Below are positions 1 through 6,611 of a stretch of 10,067 nt of DNA, in pieces (positions within the stretch are counted from its first letter, which is position 1; every line of letters begins with the position of its first letter). The stretch is taken from NCBI GenBank assembly GCA_030538115.1, contig JAUNUP010000059.1, forward strand, positions 1-10,067. Reading direction: 5' to 3'. The translations under genes were made by a program, and so were the position numbers. This DNA is from Dermatophilus congolensis. Lineage in GTDB: Bacteria; Actinomycetota; Actinomycetes; Actinomycetales; Dermatophilaceae. The notes below the pieces were generated by a model, which saw only the letters and a program-made list of their open reading frames with translations, ran no database searches and was not told the origin of the DNA.

Positions 1-128
1 ACCGCAACAACGACGGCAACGATCGTGACGGTAATTCGCGCCGTAACCGCCGCAACCGCAATCGCAACGATCGCAATGACCGGAACGATCGCAACGAGCG
101 CCGCAACCGTCGCAGCCGCAACAACGGC
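1..128 (+). repeat. Low-complexity Arg/Asn/Asp-coding repeat in the Rho arm
   Basis: This stretch is built from degenerate CGCAAC/CGCAAT/GAC units. The octamer AACGATCG occurs three times (18-25, 66-73, 84-91). In the rho frame it encodes a run of R, N and D with a few E, S and G, containing almost no hydrophobic residue until the Pro-Asp-Val at about 129-137. It is coding sequence, not a separate element. The repeated units suggest growth and shrinkage by replication slippage, so length may vary between strains. Confidence 0.75.
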
Positions 129-1313
129 CCTGACGTGGACGACATCGAGATCACCGAGGATGACGTCCTGTTGCCCGTAGCCGGCATCCTGGACGTGCTC
201 GACAACTACGCCTTCGTGCGCACCTCGGGTTACCTCCCGGGTCCCTCGGACGTGTACGTGAGCTTGTCCCAGGTCAAGAAGAACAACCTGCGCAAGGGTG
301 ACGCCATCGTCGGCGCCATCCGCGCGCCGCGCGAGGGCGAGCAGCACAACAGCTCGCGTCAGAAGTTCTCCGCGCTCGTGCAACTGACTTCCGTCAACGG
401 CCGCAAGCCCGAAGAGAACAAGGACCGCACCGAGTTCTCCAAGCTGGTGCCGCTGTACCCGCAGGAGCGGTTGCGCCTGGAGACCGAGCCCAAGAAGATC
501 GGTCCCCGCGTGGTCGATCTGGTGGCCCCGATCGGTAAGGGCCAGCGCGGCCTGATCGTGTCCCCGCCCAAGGCCGGTAAGACCCTCATGTTGCAGGCGA
601 TCGCCAACGCGATCACCACCAACAACCCCGAGGTGCACCTCATGATGGTGCTCGTGGACGAGCGTCCCGAGGAAGTCACCGACATGCAGCGCACGGTCAA
701 GGGTGAGGTCATCGCCTCGACCTTCGACCGCCCCGCCGACGACCACACCACGGTCGCCGAGCTGGCCATCGAGCGTGCGAAGCGTCTGGTCGAGCTCGGT
801 CACGACGTGGTCGTGCTGCTCGACTCGATCACCCGCCTGGGCCGCGCTTACAACCTCGCTGCTCCGGCGAGCGGGCGCATCCTCTCCGGTGGTGTCGACT
901 CCTCGGCCCTGTACCCGCCGAAGCGGTTCTTCGGTGCGGCCCGCAACATCGAGAACGGTGGCTCGCTCACGATCCTCGCGACCGCGTTGGTCGAGACGGG
1001 TTCGAAGATGGACGAGGTCATCTTCGAGGAGTTCAAGGGCACCGGAAACATGGAGTTGCGCCTGTCGCGTCAGCTCGCCGACCGCCGCATCTTCCCCGCC
1101 GTCGACGTGAACCCCTCGGGTACGCGCCGCGAGGAGATCCTCATGAGCGGTGAAGAACTCAAGCTCATGTGGAAGCTGCGCCGGGTGCTCTCGGCTCTCG
1201 AACCGCAGGCAGCGCTGGAACTCCTTCTCGCTCAGATGAAGAAGACGAAGAGCAACACCGAGTTCTTGCTGATGGTGCAGAGGAACAGCTCGATCAAGCT
1301 TGATGACGAGTGA
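1..1313 (+). CDS. rho: Transcription termination factor Rho (5' end outside window)
   Basis: Rho is the hexameric RNA-dependent ATPase that ends transcription by translocating along nascent RNA to RNA polymerase. The frame is open from base 3 to the stop at 1311-1313, so the gene begins left of the window; the GTG at 135 is an internal Val codon. In order the product shows an Arg/Asn/Asp-rich arm (bases 3-128), an OB-fold RNA-binding domain (about 180-400; [12 protein letters not shown]), and the RecA-like motor. The motor has a Walker A (SPPKAGKT, about 561-584), a Walker B region ([16 protein letters not shown], about 809-856) and the family signatures [20 protein letters not shown] and [19 protein letters not shown]. 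The C-terminus is complete. Arms of this kind, rich in polar and charged residues, are typical of actinobacterial Rho and are known to help RNA binding. Family identity is certain; only the N-terminus is unseen. Confidence 0.98.
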   Translation, partial: RNNDGNDRDGNSRRNRRNRNRNDRNDRNDRNERRNRRSRNNGPDVDDIEITEDDVLLPVAGILDVLDNYAFVRTSGYLPGPSDVYVSLSQVKKNNLRKGDAIVGAIRAPREGEQHNSSRQKFSALVQLTSVNGRKPEENKDRTEFSKLVPLYPQERLRLETEPKKIGPRVVDLVAPIGKGQRGLIVSPPKAGKTLMLQAIANAITTNNPEVHLMMVLVDERPEEVTDMQRTVKGEVIASTFDRPADDHTTVAELAIERAKRLVELGHDVVVLLDSITRLGRAYNLAAPASGRILSGGVDSSALYPPKRFFGAARNIENGGSLTILATALVETGSKMDEVIFEEFKGTGNMELRLSRQLADRRIFPAVDVNPSGTRREEILMSGEELKLMWKLRRVLSALEPQAALELLLAQMKKTKSNTEFLLMVQRNSSIKLDDE

Positions 1314-1354
1314 TCTGGCGCGTGCTCTGACGTAGACGCGAACGCGAATCGCTT

Positions 1355-1388
1355 AGTGAAGCGGGGTCCCCCGGGGCCCCGCTTCACT
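1355..1388 (+). terminator. Hairpin terminator after rho
   Basis: A 12-bp perfect inverted repeat, AGTGAAGCGGGG (1355-1366) with CCCCGCTTCACT (1377-1388), has a 10-nt loop that is itself G/C rich. It starts 41 bp after the rho stop. No T-tract follows, which is common for actinobacterial hairpin terminators. Its position argues that the downstream cassette needs its own promoter or read-through. Confidence 0.75.
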
Positions 1389-1404
1389 CATGTCCTCGTC
1401 CCGC

Positions 1405-1437
1405 GGGTCGAACAAGACATTGACTTGTTCCGAACCC
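1405..1437. promoter_or_regulatory. Interrupted dyad upstream of the response regulator
   Basis: GAACAAG (1410-1416) and CTTGTTC (1424-1430) are perfect inverted copies separated by 7 bp. The dyad extends imperfectly through GGGT (1405-1408) against ACCC (1434-1437). It lies in a locally A/T-rich island between the rho terminator and the ribosome binding site at 1438-1443. It could be an operator for a dimeric regulator or a leader RNA hairpin next to the Shine-Dalgarno. A -35-like TTGACT (1420-1425) lies inside it, but I see no good -10 at the right distance. Confidence 0.45.
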
Positions 1438-1443
1438 AGGGGG
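1438..1443 (+). promoter_or_regulatory. Ribosome binding site of the response regulator
   Basis: AGGGGG lies 7 nt before ATG 1451 but only 1 nt before the in-frame GTG at 1445. This favours the ATG as the true start. Confidence 0.65.
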
Positions 1444-1450
1444 TGTGGCG

Positions 1451-1825
1451 ATGACCGCACGTGTGCTGGTCGCAGACGACGACGAGGACATCCGTGAGCT
1501 CGTCTCGTTCAAGCTGACGCAGGCGGGCTACGACGTGGAGGCGGTCGTCGACGGCGTGAAGGCGTGGGAGGCGATCGACCAGGCGCCGCCGCAGTTGGCG
1601 CTGCTCGACATCATGATGCCTGGGCTGTCGGGTCTGGATGTGCTGCGGAAGATCCGTGAGGACGACCGGACGCGAACCGTGCCGGTCATCCTGCTCACGG
1701 CGCGCAGCCGTGACACCGATGTCGACGTGGGTTTCGAGGCCGGGGCGACGGATTACGTGATCAAGCCGTTCAGCCCGCGCGAATTGGTGCATCGGGTGGG
1801 ATCGGTTCTGGCTCGTTCGGCATGA
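1451..1825 (+). CDS. Single-domain response regulator (receiver only)
   Basis: A 124-residue CheY-like receiver that would accept a phosphate from a histidine kinase. The acidic pocket is D9-D10-D11. The phospho-acceptor is D53 (in LLDIMMPG), the switch threonine T83 (LLTAR) and the conserved lysine K105 (IKPFSP). All catalytic residues are present, so it should be active. The protein ends directly after the last receiver helix, so there is no DNA-binding or enzymatic output domain. The start is ATG 1451, chosen on ribosome-binding-site spacing. Its stop overlaps the next start (ATGA, 1822-1825), so the two are translationally coupled. The probable partner is the histidine kinase at 4378-6522 in the same operon. 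Lack of an output domain implies action by protein-protein contact, or as a relay intermediate; which partner it touches is unknown. Confidence 0.93.
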   Translation: MTARVLVADDDEDIRELVSFKLTQAGYDVEAVVDGVKAWEAIDQAPPQLALLDIMMPGLSGLDVLRKIREDDRTRTVPVILLTARSRDTDVDVGFEAGATDYVIKPFSPRELVHRVGSVLARSA

Positions 1826-2904
1826 GCCTGGAGGTGCTGGTCCTGGCGTCGCTGGTGCCGATCGCCGTGACGTGTGTGGTGCTCGTGGGGGTGACGGCGT
1901 CGGCGAAGGCGCGTCGCACCCGTCGGGAGGCGGCGAACCGCGCATTGGCCGCGCCTCACCGCCCGTTGCTGCTGGAGATCGCTGCCGACGAGGACGACGA
2001 AGGTGTGGCCTGGGAGACGCTCGCCGGGCTGGGCCCGAGGGAATGGGCCAGCCTGCGACCGAGCGTCGTGGCGATGTTGGCCAAGCTGCGCGGCGGGCCC
2101 GTGACCCGCATGGTCGCGCTGCTGGAGGCTCACGGAGACGTGGAGCGGGCCCGCGGCCGACTGACGGCACGCTCGTCGGTGCGGCGTGCGCGGGCGGCGA
2201 ATCTGCTCGGTCTCGCGAGGGACGAGCACAGTGTTCAGGCGCTCATCGCCCTCCTGGGCGATCCCGCCGCCGACGTGCGGCTCGTGGCCGTGCGGGCGCT
2301 CGGCCGCATCGGTGATCCGGCGGCGGCCGATGCCGTGCTCGCCTCCGTGCCCGGCCCTCGCGGACGCGTGGGCGTGCCGTCGTGGGTGGCGGCCGAGGCG
2401 CTGCTGGCCATGCGTCAGGGGCCTGAGCTCGAGGCTTCCGTGTGCCGGGCGCTGCTCTCCGACGAGGCCGTGGTGCGTGACGTGGGCGTCACCGTCACCG
2501 AGTACTCGAACCTCGGTGAGGCCCTCGACGTGATCCGCGAATGTCTGCACTTCGAGACCGATCTCGACATCAAGGGCGGCATGATCGAGGCGCTCGGCAG
2601 GCTGGGCGGGCAGGCCGACGTGGCGCTGATCCTCGGGTACACGGGCCGGTATGCGCCGCCCGCGTTGCGGCGCACCTGTGTTCGGGCCCTCGGTGAGATC
2701 GGCGGGCCGGAGGCGTTCGCCAGGCTCGGCGCGATGCTCACCGACAGCGACCGGGCTTCGGCCGTGCTCGCGGCCGAAGCGCTGGCTGCGGCGGGCGGCC
2801 CCGGAGCACGGGTGCTCGATGCCGCGGTCGCGCAGAGCCCCGCCGTGACGCGGGTCGTCGCGGCCGCCCTCCACAAGGCACGTCTCACCGGGGCGGGGGT
2901 CTGA
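1822..2904 (+). CDS. Membrane-anchored HEAT-repeat protein
   Basis: A 360-residue protein. Residues about 3-25 form one hydrophobic segment followed by a strongly basic stretch (about 29-40, ARRTRREAANR), giving an N-out/C-in single-pass anchor with a cytoplasmic body. The body is Ala/Leu-rich alpha solenoid. Clear HEAT/PBS-lyase-type units lie at about 119-170 (RARAANLLG, then DVRLVAVRALGRIGDP) and about 280-330 (LRRTCVRALGEIGGPEAF, then AAEALAAAGG), with more degenerate helices between. Such solenoids are usually protein-binding scaffolds, and no catalytic motif is visible. There is no convincing Shine-Dalgarno; translation probably depends on the 4-bp overlap with the response regulator. 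The gene ends 1 bp before the glycosyltransferase start. Its position suggests it connects the receiver to the synthase, but this is inference. The specific family is not recognised. Confidence 0.85.
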   Translation: MSLEVLVLASLVPIAVTCVVLVGVTASAKARRTRREAANRALAAPHRPLLLEIAADEDDEGVAWETLAGLGPREWASLRPSVVAMLAKLRGGPVTRMVALLEAHGDVERARGRLTARSSVRRARAANLLGLARDEHSVQALIALLGDPAADVRLVAVRALGRIGDPAAADAVLASVPGPRGRVGVPSWVAAEALLAMRQGPELEASVCRALLSDEAVVRDVGVTVTEYSNLGEALDVIRECLHFETDLDIKGGMIEALGRLGGQADVALILGYTGRYAPPALRRTCVRALGEIGGPEAFARLGAMLTDSDRASAVLAAEALAAAGGPGARVLDAAVAQSPAVTRVVAAALHKARLTGAGV

Positions 2905-2905
2905 C

Positions 2906-4381
2906 GTGGAGGCGCTACGCGAACCGGTCGAGGCGATCTTCGCCGTCGTGCAGACCCCGATCCTCATCTACTTCCTGCTCATCAACTCCTCGTACCTCGT
3001 CCTGATCGTGTGCGCGGCCTCGGCGTTCTTCAGCCACATGCGCCGCTCCGAGCACTCGGGGCGTGCGGAGGCCGTGACGTCGAGGCTGCTGCAGGGCGTG
3101 TCGCTGATCGTGCCGGCGTACAACGAGCGCGCGGGCATCGTCACGGCCGTGAAGTCGATGCTGTCGCTGCGGCATCCGCGCCACGAGGTCGTCGTCGTCG
3201 ACGACGGCAGCACCGACGGCACGTTCGAAGTGCTTGTCGAGGCGTTCGACCTCGTCGGCATCGATCGCGAGATCCCCAAGGACGTGCCGGTGGGCGCGGC
3301 CATCCTCGGGGTCTACGTGCCTGCCGACGGTCGCACGCGCCTCACGCTGGTGCGCAAGGAGAACTCAGGCAAGACCGAGGCAGTCAACACCGGCATCAAC
3401 GCCGCCACCGAGCCGCTCGTCGCGATCGTCGACGCCGACTCCGTGCTCGACCCCGATGCGCTGGTCAACGTGGCCGCGCCGTTCGCCGAAGACCCGGTGC
3501 GCACGATCGCGACCGGGGGAGTGATCCGCGCCGCCAACGGTTGCCGGATCGTCGAGGGGCGCGTCGTCGACATCGGTATGCCGCACTCGTGGCTGGCCCG
3601 CATCCAGGTGGTCGAGTACCTTCGCGCGTTTCTGCTCGGGCGTTCGGGCTGGTCACGGCTGCGCTGTCTCATCCTCATCAGCGGCGCGTTCGGCATGTTC
3701 CGCCGTGACGTGCTGGTCGCCATCGGCGGCCTCGATCGGGGCAGCATCGGCGAGGACTTCGAGCTGGTGATGCGCCTACACCGCGAGATGACGGCCCAGA
3801 AGCGCGACTACCGCATCGAATTCGTGGCCGAGCCGATCGTGTGGACCGAGGTGCCCACCTCCCTGAAGGTGCTGCGGGCGCAACGCCGCCGTTGGCACCG
3901 GGGGCTGTGGGAGGTGCTGTGGAAGTACCGCTCGATGGCGTTCAACCCGCGTTACGGCCGTATCGGAGTGTTCGTGCTGCCGTGGTTCTGGGCCTTCGAA
4001 CTGCTCGCGCCGGTCATCGAATTGTTCGGGTTGGTGCTGCTCGTCGCGGGGCTCGCTCTCGGCGTGGCCGACCCGGTGTACGCGGCCCTGTTCATGACCG
4101 TGGCGTACGGCTACGCCCTGCTCGTCAACCTCGCCTCGCTCGCGATCGAGGAGTTGACCTTTCACAAGTACCCCCGGTGGCGCGACCTGGGCCTGGCCGT
4201 GCTCAGTTCGGTGCTGGAGAACGTGGGATACCGGCAGCTCACGGCCCTGTGGCGCATCGAGGGTCTCATCGCCGGCATCCGTAAGAGCCGACATGTGTGG
4301 GGAACCATGACCCGCACCGGATTCGACACGGGCGAGCCGACCTCCGGCCCCCGCGGCACACACGAGGAGGCGGCCGTATGA
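2906..4381 (+). CDS. Membrane family 2 glycosyltransferase, processive synthase type
   Basis: A 491-residue inner-membrane GT2 enzyme expected to polymerise a sugar from a nucleotide-sugar donor and possibly export the chain. One N-terminal membrane segment lies at about 17-43. The cytoplasmic GT-A domain has VSLIVPAYNE (65-74), the DDGSTD nucleotide-binding motif (99-104), the metal-binding DAD (176-178), the catalytic-base motif GED (282-284) and the Q-x-x-R-W motif QRRRW (326-330). Two long hydrophobic segments follow at about 353-388 and 390-416. The set D, DxD, (E)D, QxxRW is that of cellulose, hyaluronan, chitin and poly-N-acetylglucosamine synthases (BcsA, HasA, NodC, PgaC). The polymer cannot be decided here. 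The start is GTG 2906 with GGGGG at 2895-2899, 1 bp after the HEAT gene. The stop overlaps the kinase start (ATGA). No deacetylase, PgaD-like or secretion gene is adjacent. Confidence 0.92.
   Translation: MEALREPVEAIFAVVQTPILIYFLLINSSYLVLIVCAASAFFSHMRRSEHSGRAEAVTSRLLQGVSLIVPAYNERAGIVTAVKSMLSLRHPRHEVVVVDDGSTDGTFEVLVEAFDLVGIDREIPKDVPVGAAILGVYVPADGRTRLTLVRKENSGKTEAVNTGINAATEPLVAIVDADSVLDPDALVNVAAPFAEDPVRTIATGGVIRAANGCRIVEGRVVDIGMPHSWLARIQVVEYLRAFLLGRSGWSRLRCLILISGAFGMFRRDVLVAIGGLDRGSIGEDFELVMRLHREMTAQKRDYRIEFVAEPIVWTEVPTSLKVLRAQRRRWHRGLWEVLWKYRSMAFNPRYGRIGVFVLPWFWAFELLAPVIELFGLVLLVAGLALGVADPVYAALFMTVAYGYALLVNLASLAIEELTFHKYPRWRDLGLAVLSSVLENVGYRQLTALWRIEGLIAGIRKSRHVWGTMTRTGFDTGEPTSGPRGTHEEAAV
4364..4370 (+). 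promoter_or_regulatory. Ribosome binding site deciding the histidine kinase start
   Basis: GAGGAGG, 7 nt before ATG 4378, lies inside the end of the glycosyltransferase gene. It supports 4378 as the start. The in-frame ATG at 4297 would add 27 polar residues ahead of the membrane segment and lie deep inside the upstream gene. Confidence 0.85.
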
Positions 4382-6522
4382 GGTGGTTGCGAACGTACGG
4401 TCCGGGTTCGGTGGGCCGTCGTCTGGCGGCGATGTCGTTCTCGCTGGCCGGGCTCATGTTCATCATCACGGTGGTCAGCCTGGTGGGCCTGGTCGGCCAG
4501 TCGCACCGCGTGGAGCGGCAGACGCTCGTCGTGGCCCCGGCGCTGGGCGCCAACCAGACGGTGCGCCAGACGATGGTCGAGGCCCAGAGCAGTCTGCGCG
4601 GCTACATGCTCATCGAACGCACGTCGGCGGCGGGTTTCGCGGCACCGATCCTGTTGATCGACAGCGAGGTCGAGCAGTTCGTGCGGCCGTTCGGAGTCGC
4701 GCGTGCACGCATCGGGGCAGACCTGACCCGCCTCGAACTGCTGGTGCGCGACGCCCGGTTCACGCAGGAGCCTCAGGTCCGCTCGCAGCTCGAGGCGCTC
4801 TTGACGCAGCAGCGTACGCAGACGGAGGAGTGGTGGGCGTTCGCCGACGGCGCCCGCAGCAACCCGCTCATCCCCGCCAAAGAGCTCGAGCGCGGCCGCG
4901 ACATCTTCTACGCCTTCTCGGCGACGAGCGACGAGATCACCAAGGTCATCACCGTCGAGCGCGACCAGTTGCGAGTCGACCTTCGCGAGGGCGTGAGGTG
5001 GACGGTGTGGGCCGTCGTCGCCGCCACAGCCGGCGCCGTGATGCTCGCCCTCATCGTCGGCTGGCGCACCACCGGCTCGCTCACCGGCCCGCTCATCGCG
5101 CTGCGTAACACCGTTCGTCGTCAGCATGCCGGAGACCGCACGGCGTGGGCGGACGTGCAGGCCGGGGCGACCGAGGTGCGCGATCTTGCGCAGCACGTCA
5201 ACGCCCTCACCGCGGCCCAGCACGAACTCATCGACGGGCAGGTGCACATCGTCGACCTGCAGCGGGCCGAGATCGAGGTGCTGCGTCGCATCCGTGACGC
5301 GGTCGACTTCAGGGCCGCGATGATCGTCGCGGTCGGCGGCGCCGCCAGGGCGCTGGGCGCCGACCGCGTGGTCGCGGGTGAGCTCGACGAAAACGGCGGG
5401 ATGACCGACACCGTGCTCTGGGAGGACGGCAAACCGGCAGACGAAGAACTCCCCGAGCCGTTGCGTCGTGCGATGGGGCAGATGGCGATCGCGCTCTGGG
5501 ACGGCGACCGGCGACTCGCTGTCGAAGACACCAAGCTCGCCCGGGCCTCGGGCGAGCTGGACCATCTGCCGCAGGAGCTACTCGACGTGCAACTCGACGG
5601 CGGGTTCCTGCTCATGCCGTTCGGTGTGGGCAGTCACCCCAAGGGGTCGCTGGTCGTGCGCAGCGTGCACGGGCCACGAGCGTGGACCGAGGCCGAGGTC
5701 TCGTTCGTGCACCACATCGTCGCCGAACTCGCGAACCGCGTCGTGGCCTTCGAACGCGAGGCCGACCGCACCGAGCACGTGCGCCGCCTCGAAGACCTCG
5801 ACAAGCAGAAGGACGCCTTCATGTCGACGGTCAGCCACGAGCTACGCACACCGCTCACCTCGATCACGGGCTACATCGAGATGCTCGACGACGGAGACGC
5901 GGGCGAGCTGACCGAAACACAGCGCAAGATGCTCGACGTGGTCGATCGCAACGCGCAGCGCCTGCGCGGACTCATCGAAGACCTGCTCGTGCTCAACCGA
6001 CTCGAAGCCTCGGTACAGAAGGACGAGGGCGAGGTGATCTGCGCCGGAGACCTCATCAGAGACGTGTGCGAGGAGATGATCCCGGTCGCCGCGCGCGGCG
6101 ACGTGACGGTCGTCGTCGCCGACGGCGCCTGCGGAGCGGGCACGTGGCTGCGCGGAGACAGGGCGCAACTGGGCCGGGCGCTGACGAACATCGTCTCGAA
6201 CGGCATCAAGTTCACGCCCGCCGGTGGCACGGTCACGCTCGCCTCCCGCTCCGTCGACGACGGAAAGGCTGTCGAGATCTCGTGCACCGACACGGGAATG
6301 GGCATCCCGAAGGCCGACCAGGCCAGGCTCTTCACGCGCTTCTTCCGGGCCAGCAACGCTACGAGTGCGCAGGTTCCGGGTACGGGCCTCGGCCTGGTGA
6401 TCGTGCAAGGCATCGTCGAACGTCACCGCGGGGCACTCGAACTCGACTCCACGGAGGGCGTGGGGACGACCTTCACGATGACGTTCCCCACGGCTCCGGT
6501 CCCGGCGACGCTCAGGGTGTGA
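4378..6522 (+). CDS. Sensor histidine kinase, CHASE3-like/HAMP/GAF/HisKA/HATPase
   Basis: A 714-residue transmembrane kinase. The first membrane helix is at about 17-40 and the second at about 208-228. The roughly 165-residue extracytoplasmic region between them is helical and resembles CHASE3 sensors. HAMP follows (about 229-285), then a GAF-like domain (about 305-455). The HisKA dimerisation domain has phospho-acceptor H487 in SHELRTPLTS. The HATPase domain has its N-box at about 604-612 (NIVSNGIKF), G1 DTGMGIP (638-644), the F-box around LFTRFF (651-656) and G2 GTGLGL (668-673). All kinase motifs are intact. Its start overlaps the glycosyltransferase stop by 4 bp, and it lacks an attached receiver. 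The likely phosphorylation target is therefore the receiver protein at 1451-1825. The ligand is unknown; the enzyme's product or envelope state is a plausible signal given the neighbours. Confidence 0.95.
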   Translation: MRWLRTYGPGSVGRRLAAMSFSLAGLMFIITVVSLVGLVGQSHRVERQTLVVAPALGANQTVRQTMVEAQSSLRGYMLIERTSAAGFAAPILLIDSEVEQFVRPFGVARARIGADLTRLELLVRDARFTQEPQVRSQLEALLTQQRTQTEEWWAFADGARSNPLIPAKELERGRDIFYAFSATSDEITKVITVERDQLRVDLREGVRWTVWAVVAATAGAVMLALIVGWRTTGSLTGPLIALRNTVRRQHAGDRTAWADVQAGATEVRDLAQHVNALTAAQHELIDGQVHIVDLQRAEIEVLRRIRDAVDFRAAMIVAVGGAARALGADRVVAGELDENGGMTDTVLWEDGKPADEELPEPLRRAMGQMAIALWDGDRRLAVEDTKLARASGELDHLPQELLDVQLDGGFLLMPFGVGSHPKGSLVVRSVHGPRAWTEAEVSFVHHIVAELANRVVAFEREADRTEHVRRLEDLDKQKDAFMSTVSHELRTPLTSITGYIEMLDDGDAGELTETQRKMLDVVDRNAQRLRGLIEDLLVLNRLEASVQKDEGEVICAGDLIRDVCEEMIPVAARGDVTVVVADGACGAGTWLRGDRAQLGRALTNIVSNGIKFTPAGGTVTLASRSVDDGKAVEISCTDTGMGIPKADQARLFTRFFRASNATSAQVPGTGLGLVIVQGIVERHRGALELDSTEGVGTTFTMTFPTAPVPATLRV

Positions 6523-6611
6523 GCGTCGCCCACGCACCGCCCCTGGTGGCGGGGCCGATGTTGCTACGCTGAGAAGCCAATTCGTCGGGTGGGGCAGGGG
6601 AAGGAGCCGGC
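6523..6611 (+). promoter_or_regulatory. Intergenic spacer with possible promoter
   Basis: This is the only real gap inside the cassette (89 bp). TACGCT at 6565-6570 fits the TAnnnT pattern of actinobacterial -10 boxes, with a weak CTGGTG (6543-6548) 16 bp upstream. AAGGAG (6601-6606) then lies 5 nt before the next ATG. No strong terminator hairpin is seen, so read-through from the kinase remains possible. Confidence 0.35.

Noticed and set aside
135..137. GTG at 135 as the start of rho
   Set aside because: The same frame is open back to base 3 and encodes the Arg/Asn/Asp arm typical of actinobacterial Rho, with no stop in between; the start lies left of the window.
1445..1450. GTG 1445 as the response regulator start
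   Set aside because: Only 1 nt from the AGGGGG ribosome binding site, while ATG 1451 has normal spacing.
1753..2967. Minus-strand open frame opposite the HEAT gene
   Set aside because: Low-complexity Arg/His/Gly-rich translation without motifs; the + strand frame has HEAT units, a membrane anchor and operon coupling.
4297..4377. N-terminal extension of the histidine kinase from ATG 4297
   Set aside because: It would overlap the glycosyltransferase by about 85 bp and add 27 polar residues before the membrane helix; ATG 4378 has GAGGAGG 7 nt upstream.
4162..5565. Long minus-strand open frame opposite the glycosyltransferase and kinase genes
   Set aside because: The translation is His/Arg/Pro-rich with no family motif, and it lies antisense to well-identified genes; this is expected in GC-rich DNA with few stop codons.
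6535..6555. Possible terminator hairpin after the histidine kinase
   Set aside because: Only 4-5 bp stems can form and no T-tract follows; too weak in GC-rich DNA.
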